Positions 1 through 7,857 are shown, counted from the stretch's first letter. The stretch: 48,294 nt of DNA from a bacterium (GCA_029009515.1 JAQXJZ010000104.1:1-48294), one strand, 5' to 3'. The notes: generated from the sequence alone by a model not told the origin. Numbers and translations: made by a program.

Positions 1-366
1 AGCCGCTTTGTGCTGGCCACCGTCAAGGGCGATATCCACGATATCGGCAAGAATATTGTGAAACTCCTGCTGGAAAACTACGGCTTTGCCGTCACCGACC
101 TCGGCCGCGACGTATCGCCGGAGGAAATCACCGAAACGGTCAAGCAGCAGCATGCGCCCATCGCGGGCTTAAGCGCGCTGATGACCACCACCGTGCCCGC
201 CATGGAGGAGACTATCCAGCTCCTTCGCAGGGAAGCCCCGTGGTGCAAGGTGATCGTGGGCGGCGCGGTGCTCACGCAGGAGTATGCCGACCAGATCGGC
301 GCGGACTACTACGCCAAGGACGCCATGGAGTGCGTGCGGTGCGCGGAGGAGATTGAGCGCGGATGA
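1..366 (+). CDS. metH: Methionine synthase, cobalamin-binding C-terminal part (5' truncated)
   Basis: The reading frame is open from base 1 and ends at TGA 364-366, so only the last 121 residues are present. They carry the corrinoid-binding signature D-x-H-x-x-G (GDIHDIGKN), whose histidine is the lower cobalt ligand in the B12-binding domain, and further on the conserved GGAVLT segment. The protein would transfer a methyl group from methyltetrahydrofolate through cobalamin to homocysteine. It ends directly after the B12 domain, so the reactivation domain of E. coli MetH is missing, as is usual for the shorter clostridial enzymes. A stand-alone corrinoid protein of a methyltransferase system is possible because the N-terminus is outside the window; the C-terminal sequence fits MetH better. 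Confidence 0.85.
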   Translation, partial: SRFVLATVKGDIHDIGKNIVKLLLENYGFAVTDLGRDVSPEEITETVKQQHAPIAGLSALMTTTVPAMEETIQLLRREAPWCKVIVGGAVLTQEYADQIGADYYAKDAMECVRCAEEIERG

Positions 367-401
367 AGCTGACGGCAGCAAAGCCGCAACAACGGTAAAC
401 G

Positions 402-447
402 AAAACGATCCATTCCTGACCGTCAATCAGGATGGATCGTTTTTTTA
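402..447. terminator. Rho-independent terminator between convergent genes
   Basis: A stem with arms AACGATCCATTCCTGA and TCAGGATGGATCGTT (one unpaired base in the left arm) closes a short loop and is followed by a run of T. An A run on the left side gives the minus strand a T run too, so it could stop metH from the left and the leftward YitT gene from the right. Confidence 0.85.
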
Positions 448-452
448 TTTGC

Positions 453-540
453 GTGTTACTGTGTACAGGGAGAATATAGAGTCATTCAAAAGAAAAAATT
501 AAGTTAAAATAGCGTGTTTTGTCCCTGTACACAGTAACAC
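453..540. repeat. 88-bp element bounded by perfect 19-bp inverted repeats
   Basis: The left arm (453-471, beginning GTGTTACTGTG) is exactly the reverse complement of the right arm (522-540). The 50-bp spacer is AT-rich, unlike the GC-rich surroundings. It sits between the 3' ends of two convergent genes. No coding potential and no convincing target-site duplication are visible. It could be a MITE-like remnant, a long hairpin processing site, or a small RNA. Confidence 0.7.
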
Positions 541-551
541 ACCTCTGCACT

Positions 552-1172
552 TCATAGTGACCGCCGCTTCTTCCACCGCATCCGCTGCACCACGCCAATG
601 ATCCGCCCGGATAAAAGCACCGTCAAAAGCGAATACGCAATGCGCCGGAAGGGGATGTACGTAAGCGAGAGCAGCAGCACCGTCAGGTCGCAGATGAGGT
701 AAATGATTTCGATTTTGCAGCGGAATACGCGGGACAGGCTCATGGCCAGCGCGTCGTCGCCGCAGGAGGCTCCGCCGATGCGCACGCACACGCCCACGCC
801 AATGCCGATGAACAGCGCGCCCAGCACCGCGGCCCAAAGCGGGTACTGGTAGAGGTTGGGCCACAGGGGCGGGAACTGCTCGATGATGGCATAGGCGATG
901 GAAAAGCCGCCGGTGCAGACGACGGAGTAGATGAGAAACACGCGGCCCAGCGTCTTCCAACCCAGCAGATAGCACGCCGCGTTGAGGATGAACCCGCTCA
1001 CGGCAGGGGAGATGGCAAAGTGATGGCTGAGCAGCAGCGTCAGCCCCAGCACGCCGCCTTCCGTCACGCCGGACACGGAGTGCACATGGTACAGGCCAAA
1101 CGCCTGAAACGCGCTGAAGAACAGTGCAATGAGGCAGGAACGCAGGGTAATGCCCTTGAACACGGATATCAA
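552..1172 (-). CDS. YitT family integral membrane protein
   Basis: About 206 residues with five or so hydrophobic segments. It matches the YitT/DUF161 pattern: an N-terminal helix ending before SGVTEGGVLGLTLLL, then helices with GIGVGVCVRIGGASCGDDALAM. Transport function is assumed for the family but no substrate is established. The usual C-terminal DUF2179 domain is absent; the protein ends in a short basic tail (KKRRSL). The frame has an ATG at 1229, but that start lies inside the upstream kinase-like gene and lacks a ribosome site, whereas TTG at 1172 follows GAAAGG and the upstream stop; GTG at 1163 is another option. The start is therefore uncertain by about 20 codons. It probably shares a transcript with the gene at 1189-1740. 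Confidence 0.82.
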   Translation of the reverse strand: MISVFKGITLRSCLIALFFSAFQAFGLYHVHSVSGVTEGGVLGLTLLLSHHFAISPAVSGFILNAACYLLGWKTLGRVFLIYSVVCTGGFSIAYAIIEQFPPLWPNLYQYPLWAAVLGALFIGIGVGVCVRIGGASCGDDALAMSLSRVFRCKIEIIYLICDLTVLLLSLTYIPFRRIAYSLLTVLLSGRIIGVVQRMRWKKRRSL

Positions 1173-1188
1173 TAACCTTTCATTTTTG

Positions 1189-1740
1189 TTACAGCCCGAA
1201 GTGCTGCTGGATCGTTTTGGCCGTTTCATCGGCGGCCAGGTTCGTGGTGTCGATTTTCAGATAGTTCTCAAAGGGAATCTCGCCCGGCAGGCTTTCACAG
1301 CGGTATTTCTGGTCGTCATGCAGGAGCAGCTGATCGGAGAATTCCACATTGCGCTTGGAGGCCTTGTGCTTCAGGCGGTTCTCCGTGCGGTTGCGCTTGA
1401 GGCGCACCTCCTGCGGAGCTACCAGCTCCACGTAGTAGAACTCCGTGCCATAGGGAGCAAAGATCTGTTTCACATGCTCCACATAGTCCCAGTCGGCCTG
1501 CTGATCAAACGCCCACATGTAGGTGAAGATCATGCCGTAGTTGTCCGACTTTGCAAACTCCTCAAAGAATACCTCGCGGATGCGGAAGACGGCCTGAGGA
1601 TTGTAATGACCGAACACCTCGATGACCGGCTCGATGGTCATGTGGTTGTGAAACAGGCGGAGATCGGTCAGCTTCATCAGTTCCTGACCCACCGTCATCT
1701 TGCCCACGGCACAGTTTCCAATCAGAAATACCAGCTTCAT
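1189..1740 (-). CDS. Small P-loop kinase-like ATPase
   Basis: A 183-residue protein beginning MKLVFLIGNCAVGKMTVG, which holds a Walker A loop (GNCAVGKMT, residues about 8-16). The size and fold pattern resemble shikimate-kinase/AAA_33-type small-molecule kinases, with an Arg-rich stretch (RLKRNRTENR) that could be the lid. It would bind ATP and phosphorylate an unknown small molecule or act as a nucleotide-dependent switch; the sequence does not reveal the substrate. Start ATG 1740 is chosen because AAGGAG lies 7 bases upstream; a start 18 bases further out lacks a site. The gene lies between the ABC exporter genes and yitT, all leftward, with an 17-base gap to the exporter gene. Confidence 0.8.
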   Translation of the reverse strand: MKLVFLIGNCAVGKMTVGQELMKLTDLRLFHNHMTIEPVIEVFGHYNPQAVFRIREVFFEEFAKSDNYGMIFTYMWAFDQQADWDYVEHVKQIFAPYGTEFYYVELVAPQEVRLKRNRTENRLKHKASKRNVEFSDQLLLHDDQKYRCESLPGEIPFENYLKIDTTNLAADETAKTIQQHFGL

Positions 1741-1757
1741 AGGTGATCTCCTTTCCA

Positions 1758-3587
1758 TCAGGCCACAGAATCAAACTGCGCCTGATACAGCCGGTAGTAG
1801 AACCCGCGCTTTTCCATCAGGCTGTCGTGCGTGCCCTGCTCCACCACCTTGCCGCCGTCCAGCACCAGGATGTGATCCGCCGAGCGGATGGTGGACAGCC
1901 GGTGCGCGATGACAAAGCAGGTCTTGCCCTGCATGAGGGTGCGCATGGCGGCCTGAATGCGCTGCTCGGTGCGGGTATCCACGTTGGAGGTGGCCTCGTC
2001 GAGGATGAGCATGTGCGCATCCACCAGCATGGCGCGCGCAATGGTGAGCAGCTGCCGCTGCCCCATGGAGATGCCCGCGCCGTTATCCGAAAGCACGGTG
2101 TTGTAGCCATCGGGCAGACGGGAGATGTAGGAATGAATGTGCGCAGCCTTTGCGGCGGCCACCACCTCATCCATGGTGGCGTTGGGCTTGCCATAGGCGA
2201 TGTTTTCAAAAATGGTGCCGTGGAACAGCCACGTATCCTGCAAAACCATGGTGTATGCGCGGCGCAGCGAGGAACGCGTGAGCGTGCGCACGTCCTTGCC
2301 GTCCACATACACGCCGCCTGCGTTGACGTCGTAGAAACGCATGAGCAGGTTGATGATGGTGGTCTTGCCCGCGCCGGTGGGGCCCACGATGGCCGTGAGC
2401 GATCCCGGCTCGGCATGCAGGTTCAGGCCTTCGATGATAGGCTTGCCCGGCACATAGGAGAAATCCACATCCCGCAGCTCCACATCGCCGCGCACGTCGG
2501 TCAGTTCGATGGCGTCCGGCGCATCCGCCTTTTCCGGCTCCGCGTCAATCAGGCTGAACACGCGCTCGGCAGCGGCAAGGGCGCTCTGCAATTCGGCAAT
2601 GATATTCGCCAGCTCGTTGATGGGGCCGGAGAATTTACGAGAGTACTGCACAAAGCTGGACAGGTCGCCCAGGCCGATTTCGCCTTTCAGGAACAGGAGC
2701 GATCCGCACAGGCACACCAGCGCCAGCGATACATTGTTGATGCAGTTGACCGACGGGCCGGTGATGGTGCCGTAGGCCTCGGCCACGGTGTAGGCCTTCA
2801 CAGCCTCGCCGTTCTTGTCGTCGAAGCGGCTCAGCACCTCATCCTCGCGGTCGTAGGCGCGGATGGTTTTCTGGCCGGAGAGCATCTCCTCCACAAAGCC
2901 GTTCAGCTCGCCCAGCTTGCGGCTGCGGCGGCTGAACATGGGGCGCACCTTCTTGGTCAGCCAGCGCACAAAGAAGATGGTGATGGGAATGGTGAACACG
3001 AATACGATCACCAGCTTGGGCGCGATGGAAAGCATCATCAGGAAGGAGACCGTCACCGTGACCACGCTTTGCAGAATCTGCATCAGGTCGCTGGACAGGG
3101 CCTGGTTGACCGTGTCCACATCGTAGGTGATGGTGGAGATGATATCGCCCGTCTGCCAGCGGTCAAAGAAGCTGACCGGCAGAGAGGCGAGGTTTTCAAA
3201 CACGTCGTGGCGCATCTGCTTTGATACGGTGCGCGACAGGCGGATCATGACCGCGTTGAGCAAAAAGGTAAGGCAGGACGAAGCCACGTAAAACACCGCC
3301 ATGAGGATGGCGCAGCGGTAGACGGTGGCAAAATCCACCTTGCCCGCGCCAAGATCGATGGCGTTGATGGCCGTGCCGGAGAGCTTGGGGCCATAGAGCG
3401 CCAGCAGGCTGGAGGAAAGCGAAAGCGCCATGGCCAGCACCAGCAGCAGCCGGTTGCGGCCCAGATAGTGCCACAGGCGCTTGAGCAGCGCCGGGCGGCT
3501 GACGTGGCTGTTGTCCAGCCTGCGCTTGTCGCCGCTCACTTCGGCGCGGGTGTACCGTCCGCCGCCAATCAGGTTGGGATTGGCCAT
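1758..3587 (-). CDS. ABC exporter half-transporter, catalytically complete subunit
   Basis: A 609-residue type IV ABC exporter with an N-terminal six-helix membrane domain (about 40-330) and a C-terminal ATPase. Walker A is GPTGAGKTT (402-410), Walker B ends at D530 followed by the catalytic E531, and the switch histidine is H562 (IAHRLSTI). The signature motif is degenerate (ISMGQ, 506-510, instead of LSGGQ). It is the partner of the gene directly upstream, whose own ATPase is altered; the pair should form a heterodimer with one active and one degenerate ATP site, as in TM287/288 and BmrCD. Start ATG 3587 follows GGAGG by 9 bases; the upstream stop and this start are two bases apart. Likely role: export of drugs, peptides or lipids. 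Confidence 0.93.
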   Translation of the reverse strand: MANPNLIGGGRYTRAEVSGDKRRLDNSHVSRPALLKRLWHYLGRNRLLLVLAMALSLSSSLLALYGPKLSGTAINAIDLGAGKVDFATVYRCAILMAVFYVASSCLTFLLNAVMIRLSRTVSKQMRHDVFENLASLPVSFFDRWQTGDIISTITYDVDTVNQALSSDLMQILQSVVTVTVSFLMMLSIAPKLVIVFVFTIPITIFFVRWLTKKVRPMFSRRSRKLGELNGFVEEMLSGQKTIRAYDREDEVLSRFDDKNGEAVKAYTVAEAYGTITGPSVNCINNVSLALVCLCGSLLFLKGEIGLGDLSSFVQYSRKFSGPINELANIIAELQSALAAAERVFSLIDAEPEKADAPDAIELTDVRGDVELRDVDFSYVPGKPIIEGLNLHAEPGSLTAIVGPTGAGKTTIINLLMRFYDVNAGGVYVDGKDVRTLTRSSLRRAYTMVLQDTWLFHGTIFENIAYGKPNATMDEVVAAAKAAHIHSYISRLPDGYNTVLSDNGAGISMGQRQLLTIARAMLVDAHMLILDEATSNVDTRTEQRIQAAMRTLMQGKTCFVIAHRLSTIRSADHILVLDGGKVVEQGTHDSLMEKRGFYYRLYQAQFDSVA

Positions 3588-3588
3588 C

Positions 3589-5310
3589 TCACACCGCCTC
3601 CCTTCCGTCACCCATCTGCGTATGGGCGATCAGGCGGTATTCCTCGCAGCTGTGCATGAGCTCCTCATGCGTGCCTGCGCCGATGACGTGGCCGTCGTCC
3701 AGCACCAGGATGAGATCCGCATGCATGAGGGAACTCACGCGCTGTGCCACCAGCACTGTGGTGGTGTGACGGTGATTGTCGCGCAGGGCGCGGCGCAGAT
3801 TGGCATCGGTGCGGTAGTCCAGCGCCGAGGAGGCGTCGTCCAGAATCAGAATATCGGGATCAGCCGCCAGCGCGCGTGCGATGAGCAGGCGCTGCTTCTG
3901 GCCGCCGGACAGGTTGTTGCCGCGCACCATGACCTCGGCGTCCATGCCGCCTTCCTTGTGCGCGATGAAATCCGCCTGCGCGTCCTGCGCGGCTTTTTGG
4001 ACGGCCTCATCATCCACATCGCGGAAGAAGCGGATGTTGTGGGCAATGGTGCCCTCGGTGACAAAATCGTTCTGGAATACCACGCCAAATTTGCGGCGCA
4101 GAACGCTCTTGTCCATGCTGCGCACGTCCTGCCCGTCGATGAGCACGCGGCCTTCGTCGGGGTCGTACATGCGCATCAGCAGGTTGAGGATGGTGGATTT
4201 GCCGCAGCCGGTGGGGCCCAGAATGCCAAGTACCTGCCCATGCTGAAGCCGGAAGGAGAGATCCGACAGGTTCTCGCCCACGCCGGTGTAGGAGAAGGTG
4301 ACGTGCTCAAATTCGATATGAGGCGCGCCCTTTTCGGGTTGTTTTTCGGCAGGCACGGTTTCCAGATCCGCAGGCATCTGGAGGATCTCCGCCACGCGGC
4401 GCGCGCTGGCTTCGCCCTTGGACCACATCACGAAGATGCGGGTGATGCCCAGCATCGCGTTTAAGATCATGGTGAAATACTGCAGAAACGCCACGATCAC
4501 GCCGCTCTGGATGGCGCCGCCGTTCACGCGCAGCGCGCCCACCACCACCACCAGCGTAAGGCCCAGATTGAGCACCAGCGAGGAGGCGGGATTGGTGATG
4601 GCGGCAACGGTGCCGGCCTTCTGGTCGGTCTGCGTCAGTTCCTCATTCACGCTGTGAAAGCGCTTCTTTTCGTCCTCGGTCTTGCTCAGCGCCTTGATGA
4701 CGCGCACGCCGGTCACGTTTTCCTGCACCACGCGCACCACGCGGTCGAGGATGGTCTGCTCGTGGGTGTAGAGCGGCACGGTGGTTTTGGTCACAAGGTA
4801 CACCACCACCGCAATGATGGGCAGAAGCCCGATCAGCACCAGCGAAAGCGCCCAGTCCATGTGCAGCATCATCGCCATGCCGCCGATGAGCAGGCTGGGA
4901 GCGCGGATGCCCATGCGCTGGGTGCGCGCCAGCAGCTGGTTGACGTTGTAGGTATCGCTGGTCAGGCGTGAGTTGGCGGAGGCCACGGTGAGGCGGTCCA
5001 TCTGCCGGGCGGACAGGCTCTGCAGCTTGTCAAACAGATCGTGGCGGATCTGCTTCGTGATTTTGCCCGAGCTGACGGCGCTCATGCGGTTGGCCAGCAC
5101 GTTGGACCCCAGACACAGCGCGGCGCACAAAAGCATCAGCCCGCCGCACAGGTAGATGCCGCCGCGGTCGCCCACAGGCACCTTCACGTCCAGCATGATT
5201 TCCATCAGGTAGGGGATGAGCAGCTCGGTCAGCGCGCCTGCCAGCTTGATGAACATGGTCAGCGCAATGTAGCCCCAGAAGGGCTTGAGATAGTGTTTCA
5301 GCTCCGCCAA
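3589..5310 (-). CDS. ABC exporter half-transporter, degenerate-site subunit
   Basis: A 573-residue half-transporter: six-helix membrane domain (about 10-300) and ATPase domain. Walker A GPTGCGKST (365-373), Q413 and signature LSGGQ (467-471) are normal, but the residue after Walker B is Asp492 rather than Glu and the switch residue is Gln523 (VAQR) rather than His. These two changes are the known mark of the degenerate site in heterodimeric exporters, complementing the odd signature of the partner gene downstream. The start is TTG 5310, with AGGAAGG about 9 bases upstream; no ATG fits the membrane-domain length better. The gene follows a 230-nt leader carrying a promoter, operator-like palindrome, leader peptide and terminator (5377-5579). 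Confidence 0.92.
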   Translation of the reverse strand: MAELKHYLKPFWGYIALTMFIKLAGALTELLIPYLMEIMLDVKVPVGDRGGIYLCGGLMLLCAALCLGSNVLANRMSAVSSGKITKQIRHDLFDKLQSLSARQMDRLTVASANSRLTSDTYNVNQLLARTQRMGIRAPSLLIGGMAMMLHMDWALSLVLIGLLPIIAVVVYLVTKTTVPLYTHEQTILDRVVRVVQENVTGVRVIKALSKTEDEKKRFHSVNEELTQTDQKAGTVAAITNPASSLVLNLGLTLVVVVGALRVNGGAIQSGVIVAFLQYFTMILNAMLGITRIFVMWSKGEASARRVAEILQMPADLETVPAEKQPEKGAPHIEFEHVTFSYTGVGENLSDLSFRLQHGQVLGILGPTGCGKSTILNLLMRMYDPDEGRVLIDGQDVRSMDKSVLRRKFGVVFQNDFVTEGTIAHNIRFFRDVDDEAVQKAAQDAQADFIAHKEGGMDAEVMVRGNNLSGGQKQRLLIARALAADPDILILDDASSALDYRTDANLRRALRDNHRHTTTVLVAQRVSSLMHADLILVLDDGHVIGAGTHEELMHSCEEYRLIAHTQMGDGREAV

Positions 5311-5376
5311 GTCCGCTCGCCTTCCTTTCTTCCAAAAACCGAATAGTGAAATTGTACCTCAGCCCGGCTGCCAGCG

Positions 5377-5430
5377 TCAAGTTGATAAAAAACCGGAACA
5401 CCCGCAGGTGCTCCGGCCATATGCGCTCAT
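5377..5430 (-). CDS. Putative 17-residue leader peptide of the ABC exporter operon
   Basis: An ATG at 5430 opens MSAYGRSTCGCSGFLST and stops at TGA 5377-5379. AAGGG lies 6 bases before the ATG. The frame runs through the intrinsic terminator at 5387-5416, so a translating ribosome would cover or disrupt that hairpin. The ribosome site is itself one arm of the 13-bp stem at 5434-5482. This arrangement resembles ribosome-mediated attenuators such as the bmrB leader in front of bmrCD. It is an inference from layout; no homologous peptide is recognised. Confidence 0.45.
   Translation of the reverse strand: MSAYGRSTCGCSGFLST
5387..5416 (-). terminator. Intrinsic terminator inside the exporter leader (attenuator)
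   Basis: On the minus strand the arms CCGGAGCACC and GGTGTTCCGG (one G-U pair) enclose a 4-base loop and are followed by six T. It lies between the promoter at 5551-5579 and the TTG start at 5310, with no gene end nearby that would need it, so it should cause premature termination of the exporter mRNA. Confidence 0.8.
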
Positions 5431-5433
5431 ATC

Positions 5434-5482
5434 CTGCCCTTCACCCGGCGGGAGGCTGTTCCCACAGATGGGCAAAGGGCAG
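5434..5482 (-). promoter_or_regulatory. 13-bp leader stem masking the leader-peptide ribosome site
   Basis: On the minus strand CTGCCCTTTGCCC (5482-5470) pairs along its full length with GGGTGAAGGGCAG (5446-5434), using two wobble pairs. The second arm contains the AAGGG that precedes the leader-peptide ATG. Further upstream there is another perfect small hairpin (GAAGCG-ACGG-CGCTTC). Confidence 0.6.
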
Positions 5483-5541
5483 AGGAAGCGCCGTCGCTTC
5501 AGGTGCGCTTGAAACGGCAGCAATTTGGATATCCAATAACT

Positions 5542-5559
5542 TCCTATCGTATGATAGGA
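5542..5559. promoter_or_regulatory. Operator-like palindrome over the exporter -10 box
   Basis: TCCTATC-GTAT-GATAGGA is a perfect 7-bp inverted repeat that overlaps the -10 hexamer of the leftward promoter, the place where TetR- or MarR-type repressors bind. A second, 12-bp perfect palindrome (TTGGATATCCAA, 5525-5536) lies just inside the transcript. No regulator gene is adjacent. Confidence 0.6.
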
Positions 5560-5579
5560 TAAAATCAAATGGCTGTCAA
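5551..5579 (-). promoter_or_regulatory. Sigma-70 type promoter of the ABC exporter operon
   Basis: On the minus strand: TTGACA (5579-5574), a 17-base spacer, then TATCAT (5556-5551). This is close to consensus and gives a leader of roughly 230 nt before the TTG start. Confidence 0.8.
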
Positions 5580-5619
5580 GCGATTTATGGCTAAAAAACA
5601 GCCAGAAAAAGGGCGCGGC

Positions 5620-5648
5620 TTGCTATTTTGCGCGCATCAGGGTATAAT
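5620..5648 (+). promoter_or_regulatory. Promoter of the M50 protease-scpAB operon
   Basis: TTGCTA (5620-5625), 17-base spacer, TATAAT (5643-5648), about 50 bases before the ATG at 5698. It is divergent from the exporter promoter about 40 bp away. Confidence 0.75.
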
Positions 5649-5697
5649 CTTTACCATTCCCTCTTGATTAAAGAGGAGCGAAAAAGGAGGCTGGAAG

Positions 5698-6495
5698 ATG
5701 GGTATTGTAAACAGGCTGCAGAGCTGGTTTTCGTGGTTCAGGGCAGATCCGGTTGGCTTTTTGATCTATCTTCTGTATTTTGCGGCTTCCATCCTTTTGA
5801 CGCTGATGCTGCATGAAATTGCGCACGGCTATGTGGCCTGGAAGTGCGGCGATCCCACCGCCAAAATGCTGGGCCGGCTTTCGATGGATCCCCGCAAGCA
5901 TCTGGATCCCCTTGGTACCGTTTTTCTCATTTTCTTCGGCTTTGGCTGGGCCAAGCCCGTGCCGGTCAATCCCCGCAACTTTGACAACTACCGCCGCGAT
6001 GATTTTCTGGTGTCTATCGCTGGCATCACGGTCAACATCACGCTGTTTCTGCTTTCGCTTTCGCTGGCTGTGGGCCTGAACGACCTTCTGTGGAAGCCGG
6101 AAGTGATTGAGTACTACGGCGCAAAGGCGCTGCTTTCGTCCGAGGGCATCGGCTACTCGGTGCTTCTGGGCGGCGCAGGCGGCGAAAACGCCCATGCCAT
6201 GCGCTACCCGTGGCTGCAGTATATCCAGCGCTTCCTGCTGCTGTTTGGCACCATGAACCTGTCGGTGGGCCTGTTTAACCTGCTGCCCATCCCGCCGCTG
6301 GACGGCTATCACATTTTTAACGATATCCTGCTCAAGGGCAGGCTGCACCTGAGCCGCAATGCGTTCCAGATTACCCAGCTGATCCTCATCATGCTCATGT
6401 TCACCGGCAGGCTCAGCGGACTGATCAACACGGCCTTTGACGCTGTGGAAGACGCCGTGCTCAATCTGCTTCTCAGGATTGCGGGGTTGTACTGA
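5698..6495 (+). CDS. Site-2 protease family (M50) membrane metalloprotease
   Basis: A 265-residue polytopic protein with the zinc-protease motif HEIAH (H39, E40, H43) in a first hydrophobic helix and the third ligand in LLPIPPLDG (D202), the standard pair of M50 motifs. Family members cleave transmembrane helices inside the bilayer; this short form without a PDZ domain is the common Firmicutes type found next to scpAB, and its substrate is unknown. An insertion of about 45 residues (132-175, Gly- and Glu-containing) lies between the two catalytic helices. Start ATG follows AAAAGGAGG. The TGA stop shares one base with the scpA start, so the two genes are translationally coupled. Confidence 0.9.
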   Translation: MGIVNRLQSWFSWFRADPVGFLIYLLYFAASILLTLMLHEIAHGYVAWKCGDPTAKMLGRLSMDPRKHLDPLGTVFLIFFGFGWAKPVPVNPRNFDNYRRDDFLVSIAGITVNITLFLLSLSLAVGLNDLLWKPEVIEYYGAKALLSSEGIGYSVLLGGAGGENAHAMRYPWLQYIQRFLLLFGTMNLSVGLFNLLPIPPLDGYHIFNDILLKGRLHLSRNAFQITQLILIMLMFTGRLSGLINTAFDAVEDAVLNLLLRIAGLY

Positions 6496-7247
6496 TGGCG
6501 GTCAGCATTCATCTCAAACAATTCGATGGCCCGCTGGATCTGCTGCTCACGCTGATTGGCAAGGCCAAGATCGACCTGCAGGAGATCTTTGTGAGCGACA
6601 TCACCGAGCAGTACATCGAAGTCGTGCAGAATGCGGCGGATTTTGATATGGACGAGGCCAGCGAGTTCATCTCCATGGCCGCGCTGCTGGTGGAAATCAA
6701 AAGCCGCCACCTGCTGCCCAAGCCTCCCAAGCAGGAGGAGGAGGACCCCGAGCAGGCGCTGATTGCCCGCCTGGTGGCCTACAAGCAGTTCAAGGAAAGC
6801 GCCCAGAACATGCAGACCTTTGAAAAAAGCGCCTTGCAGGTGTTTGGCAAGCTGCCGGAGGAATATCCGCTGCCGCCGCCCACGCTGGAGCTGGACGGCC
6901 TCACGCTGGACGCGCTGTGGGAAGCGCTGGTGCGCGTGCAGAACCGCGTGCCTGCCCAGCCCAGAGAGGTGGACTTCCGCCTGCGGGACATCCACCGCGA
7001 TAATTTTACCGTGGAAGGCTGCATGGAAGCCATCGAAAGCCGCCTGGTGATGGGCGAGACGCGCTTTGAGGACCTGTTCAGCGACGCGCCCGGCAAGGAG
7101 GAAGTGGTCACGCTGTTCATGGCCCTTCTGGAAATCCTCAAGCTGGGCAAGGCTCATGTTGTGCAGAACGCCACCTTTGATACCATTATGCTCGTACCCG
7201 GAAGGAAGGAAACCGATGCAGGAGAATACGACGACGCAGCTCCATGA
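6495..7247 (+). CDS. scpA: Segregation and condensation protein A
   Basis: A 250-residue kleisin subunit. The N-terminus IHLKQFDGPLDLLLTLIGK, followed by DLQEIFVSDITEQYIEV, is the ScpA family pattern for binding the SMC neck; the C-terminal winged helix that binds the SMC head is seen as EEVVTLFMALLEILKLGKAHV. With SMC and ScpB it forms the condensin that compacts and segregates the chromosome. Its ATG overlaps the protease stop and its 3' end overlaps scpB by 32 bases, so expression is tightly coupled. Length is normal for the family. Confidence 0.95.
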   Translation: MAVSIHLKQFDGPLDLLLTLIGKAKIDLQEIFVSDITEQYIEVVQNAADFDMDEASEFISMAALLVEIKSRHLLPKPPKQEEEDPEQALIARLVAYKQFKESAQNMQTFEKSALQVFGKLPEEYPLPPPTLELDGLTLDALWEALVRVQNRVPAQPREVDFRLRDIHRDNFTVEGCMEAIESRLVMGETRFEDLFSDAPGKEEVVTLFMALLEILKLGKAHVVQNATFDTIMLVPGRKETDAGEYDDAAP

Positions 7248-7782
7248 CGCGCCTCAGATCATCGAGGCCATCCTGTTTGTGGCCGGCGAGCCGGTGCGGA
7301 TCGGCGATCTGGCCGTGGCGCTGGACATCAGCGAGATGGAAACCATCCACGCGGTGGAAGCGCTGGAGCGCAGCTATGAAACCGAAAAGCGCGGCATTGC
7401 CGTCAAACGCTACGGCGACCACCTCCGTCTGGAAACGCGCCCGGAATACGCGCCCTATGTGGAACGCATGCTGCAGCCCGTGCAGCGCCAGTCCCTTTCC
7501 CAGACGGCCATGGAAACCCTCGCCGTGATTGCCTACCGCCAGCCCACCACCAAGGGCGAGGTGGAGCAGGTGCGCGGCGTGAAGTGCGACTACTCCGTGC
7601 AGTCGCTTCTGCAGAAGGGGCTCATCAAGGAAGTGGGCCGCAAGGAAGCGCTGGGCCGCCCCATCCTGTACGCAACCACGGACAAGTTCCTGGAGCACTT
7701 CGGCATCTCCGACCTGCGCGAGCTGCCCCCGCTGCCCGATCCGCAGCCGGTGGAAAAGGTGGAGGAGCCCCTCACCCCGTGA
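7216..7782 (+). CDS. scpB: Segregation and condensation protein B
   Basis: A 188-residue protein with two winged-helix units: IIEAILFVAGEPVRIGDLA at the N-terminus and SQTAMETLAVIAYRQPTTKGEVEQVRGV in the middle, the most conserved ScpB stretch, ending with LGRPILYATTDKFLEHFGI. It dimerises and binds the ScpA linker in the SMC complex. ATG 7216 is chosen over earlier in-frame starts because a GGAAGGAAGG site precedes it and the homologous N-terminus begins here. The C-terminal tail is Pro-rich. Confidence 0.95.
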   Translation: MQENTTTQLHDAPQIIEAILFVAGEPVRIGDLAVALDISEMETIHAVEALERSYETEKRGIAVKRYGDHLRLETRPEYAPYVERMLQPVQRQSLSQTAMETLAVIAYRQPTTKGEVEQVRGVKCDYSVQSLLQKGLIKEVGRKEALGRPILYATTDKFLEHFGISDLRELPPLPDPQPVEKVEEPLTP

Positions 7783-7805
7783 TCATTCATATGGATACTT
7801 TTCAG

Positions 7806-7839
7806 GCGTTTGGCACATACTGGTGCCGAACGCTTTTTT
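7806..7839 (+). terminator. Terminator after scpB
   Basis: GCGTT-GGCAC pairs with GTGCC-AACGC across one mismatch and a short loop, followed by six T. It closes the protease-scpA-scpB transcript about 25 bases after the scpB stop; the next gene starts 18 bases further on and may depend on read-through. Confidence 0.85.
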
Positions 7840-7857
7840 GCATGGAGGAAAACGGAT

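Noticed and set aside
284-502. Small open frame over the end of metH, the terminator and the left inverted repeat
   Set aside because: It runs through a terminator and the AT-rich repeat, with no ribosome site.
453-540. Inverted-repeat element as an insertion sequence
   Set aside because: It is 88 bp with no transposase and no clear target duplication; a MITE is the most that can be suggested.
5431-5568. Longer version of the exporter leader peptide (63 codons from 5568)
   Set aside because: Its start would lie upstream of the -10 box, so it cannot be on the transcript from the promoter found; the ATG at 5430 fits better.
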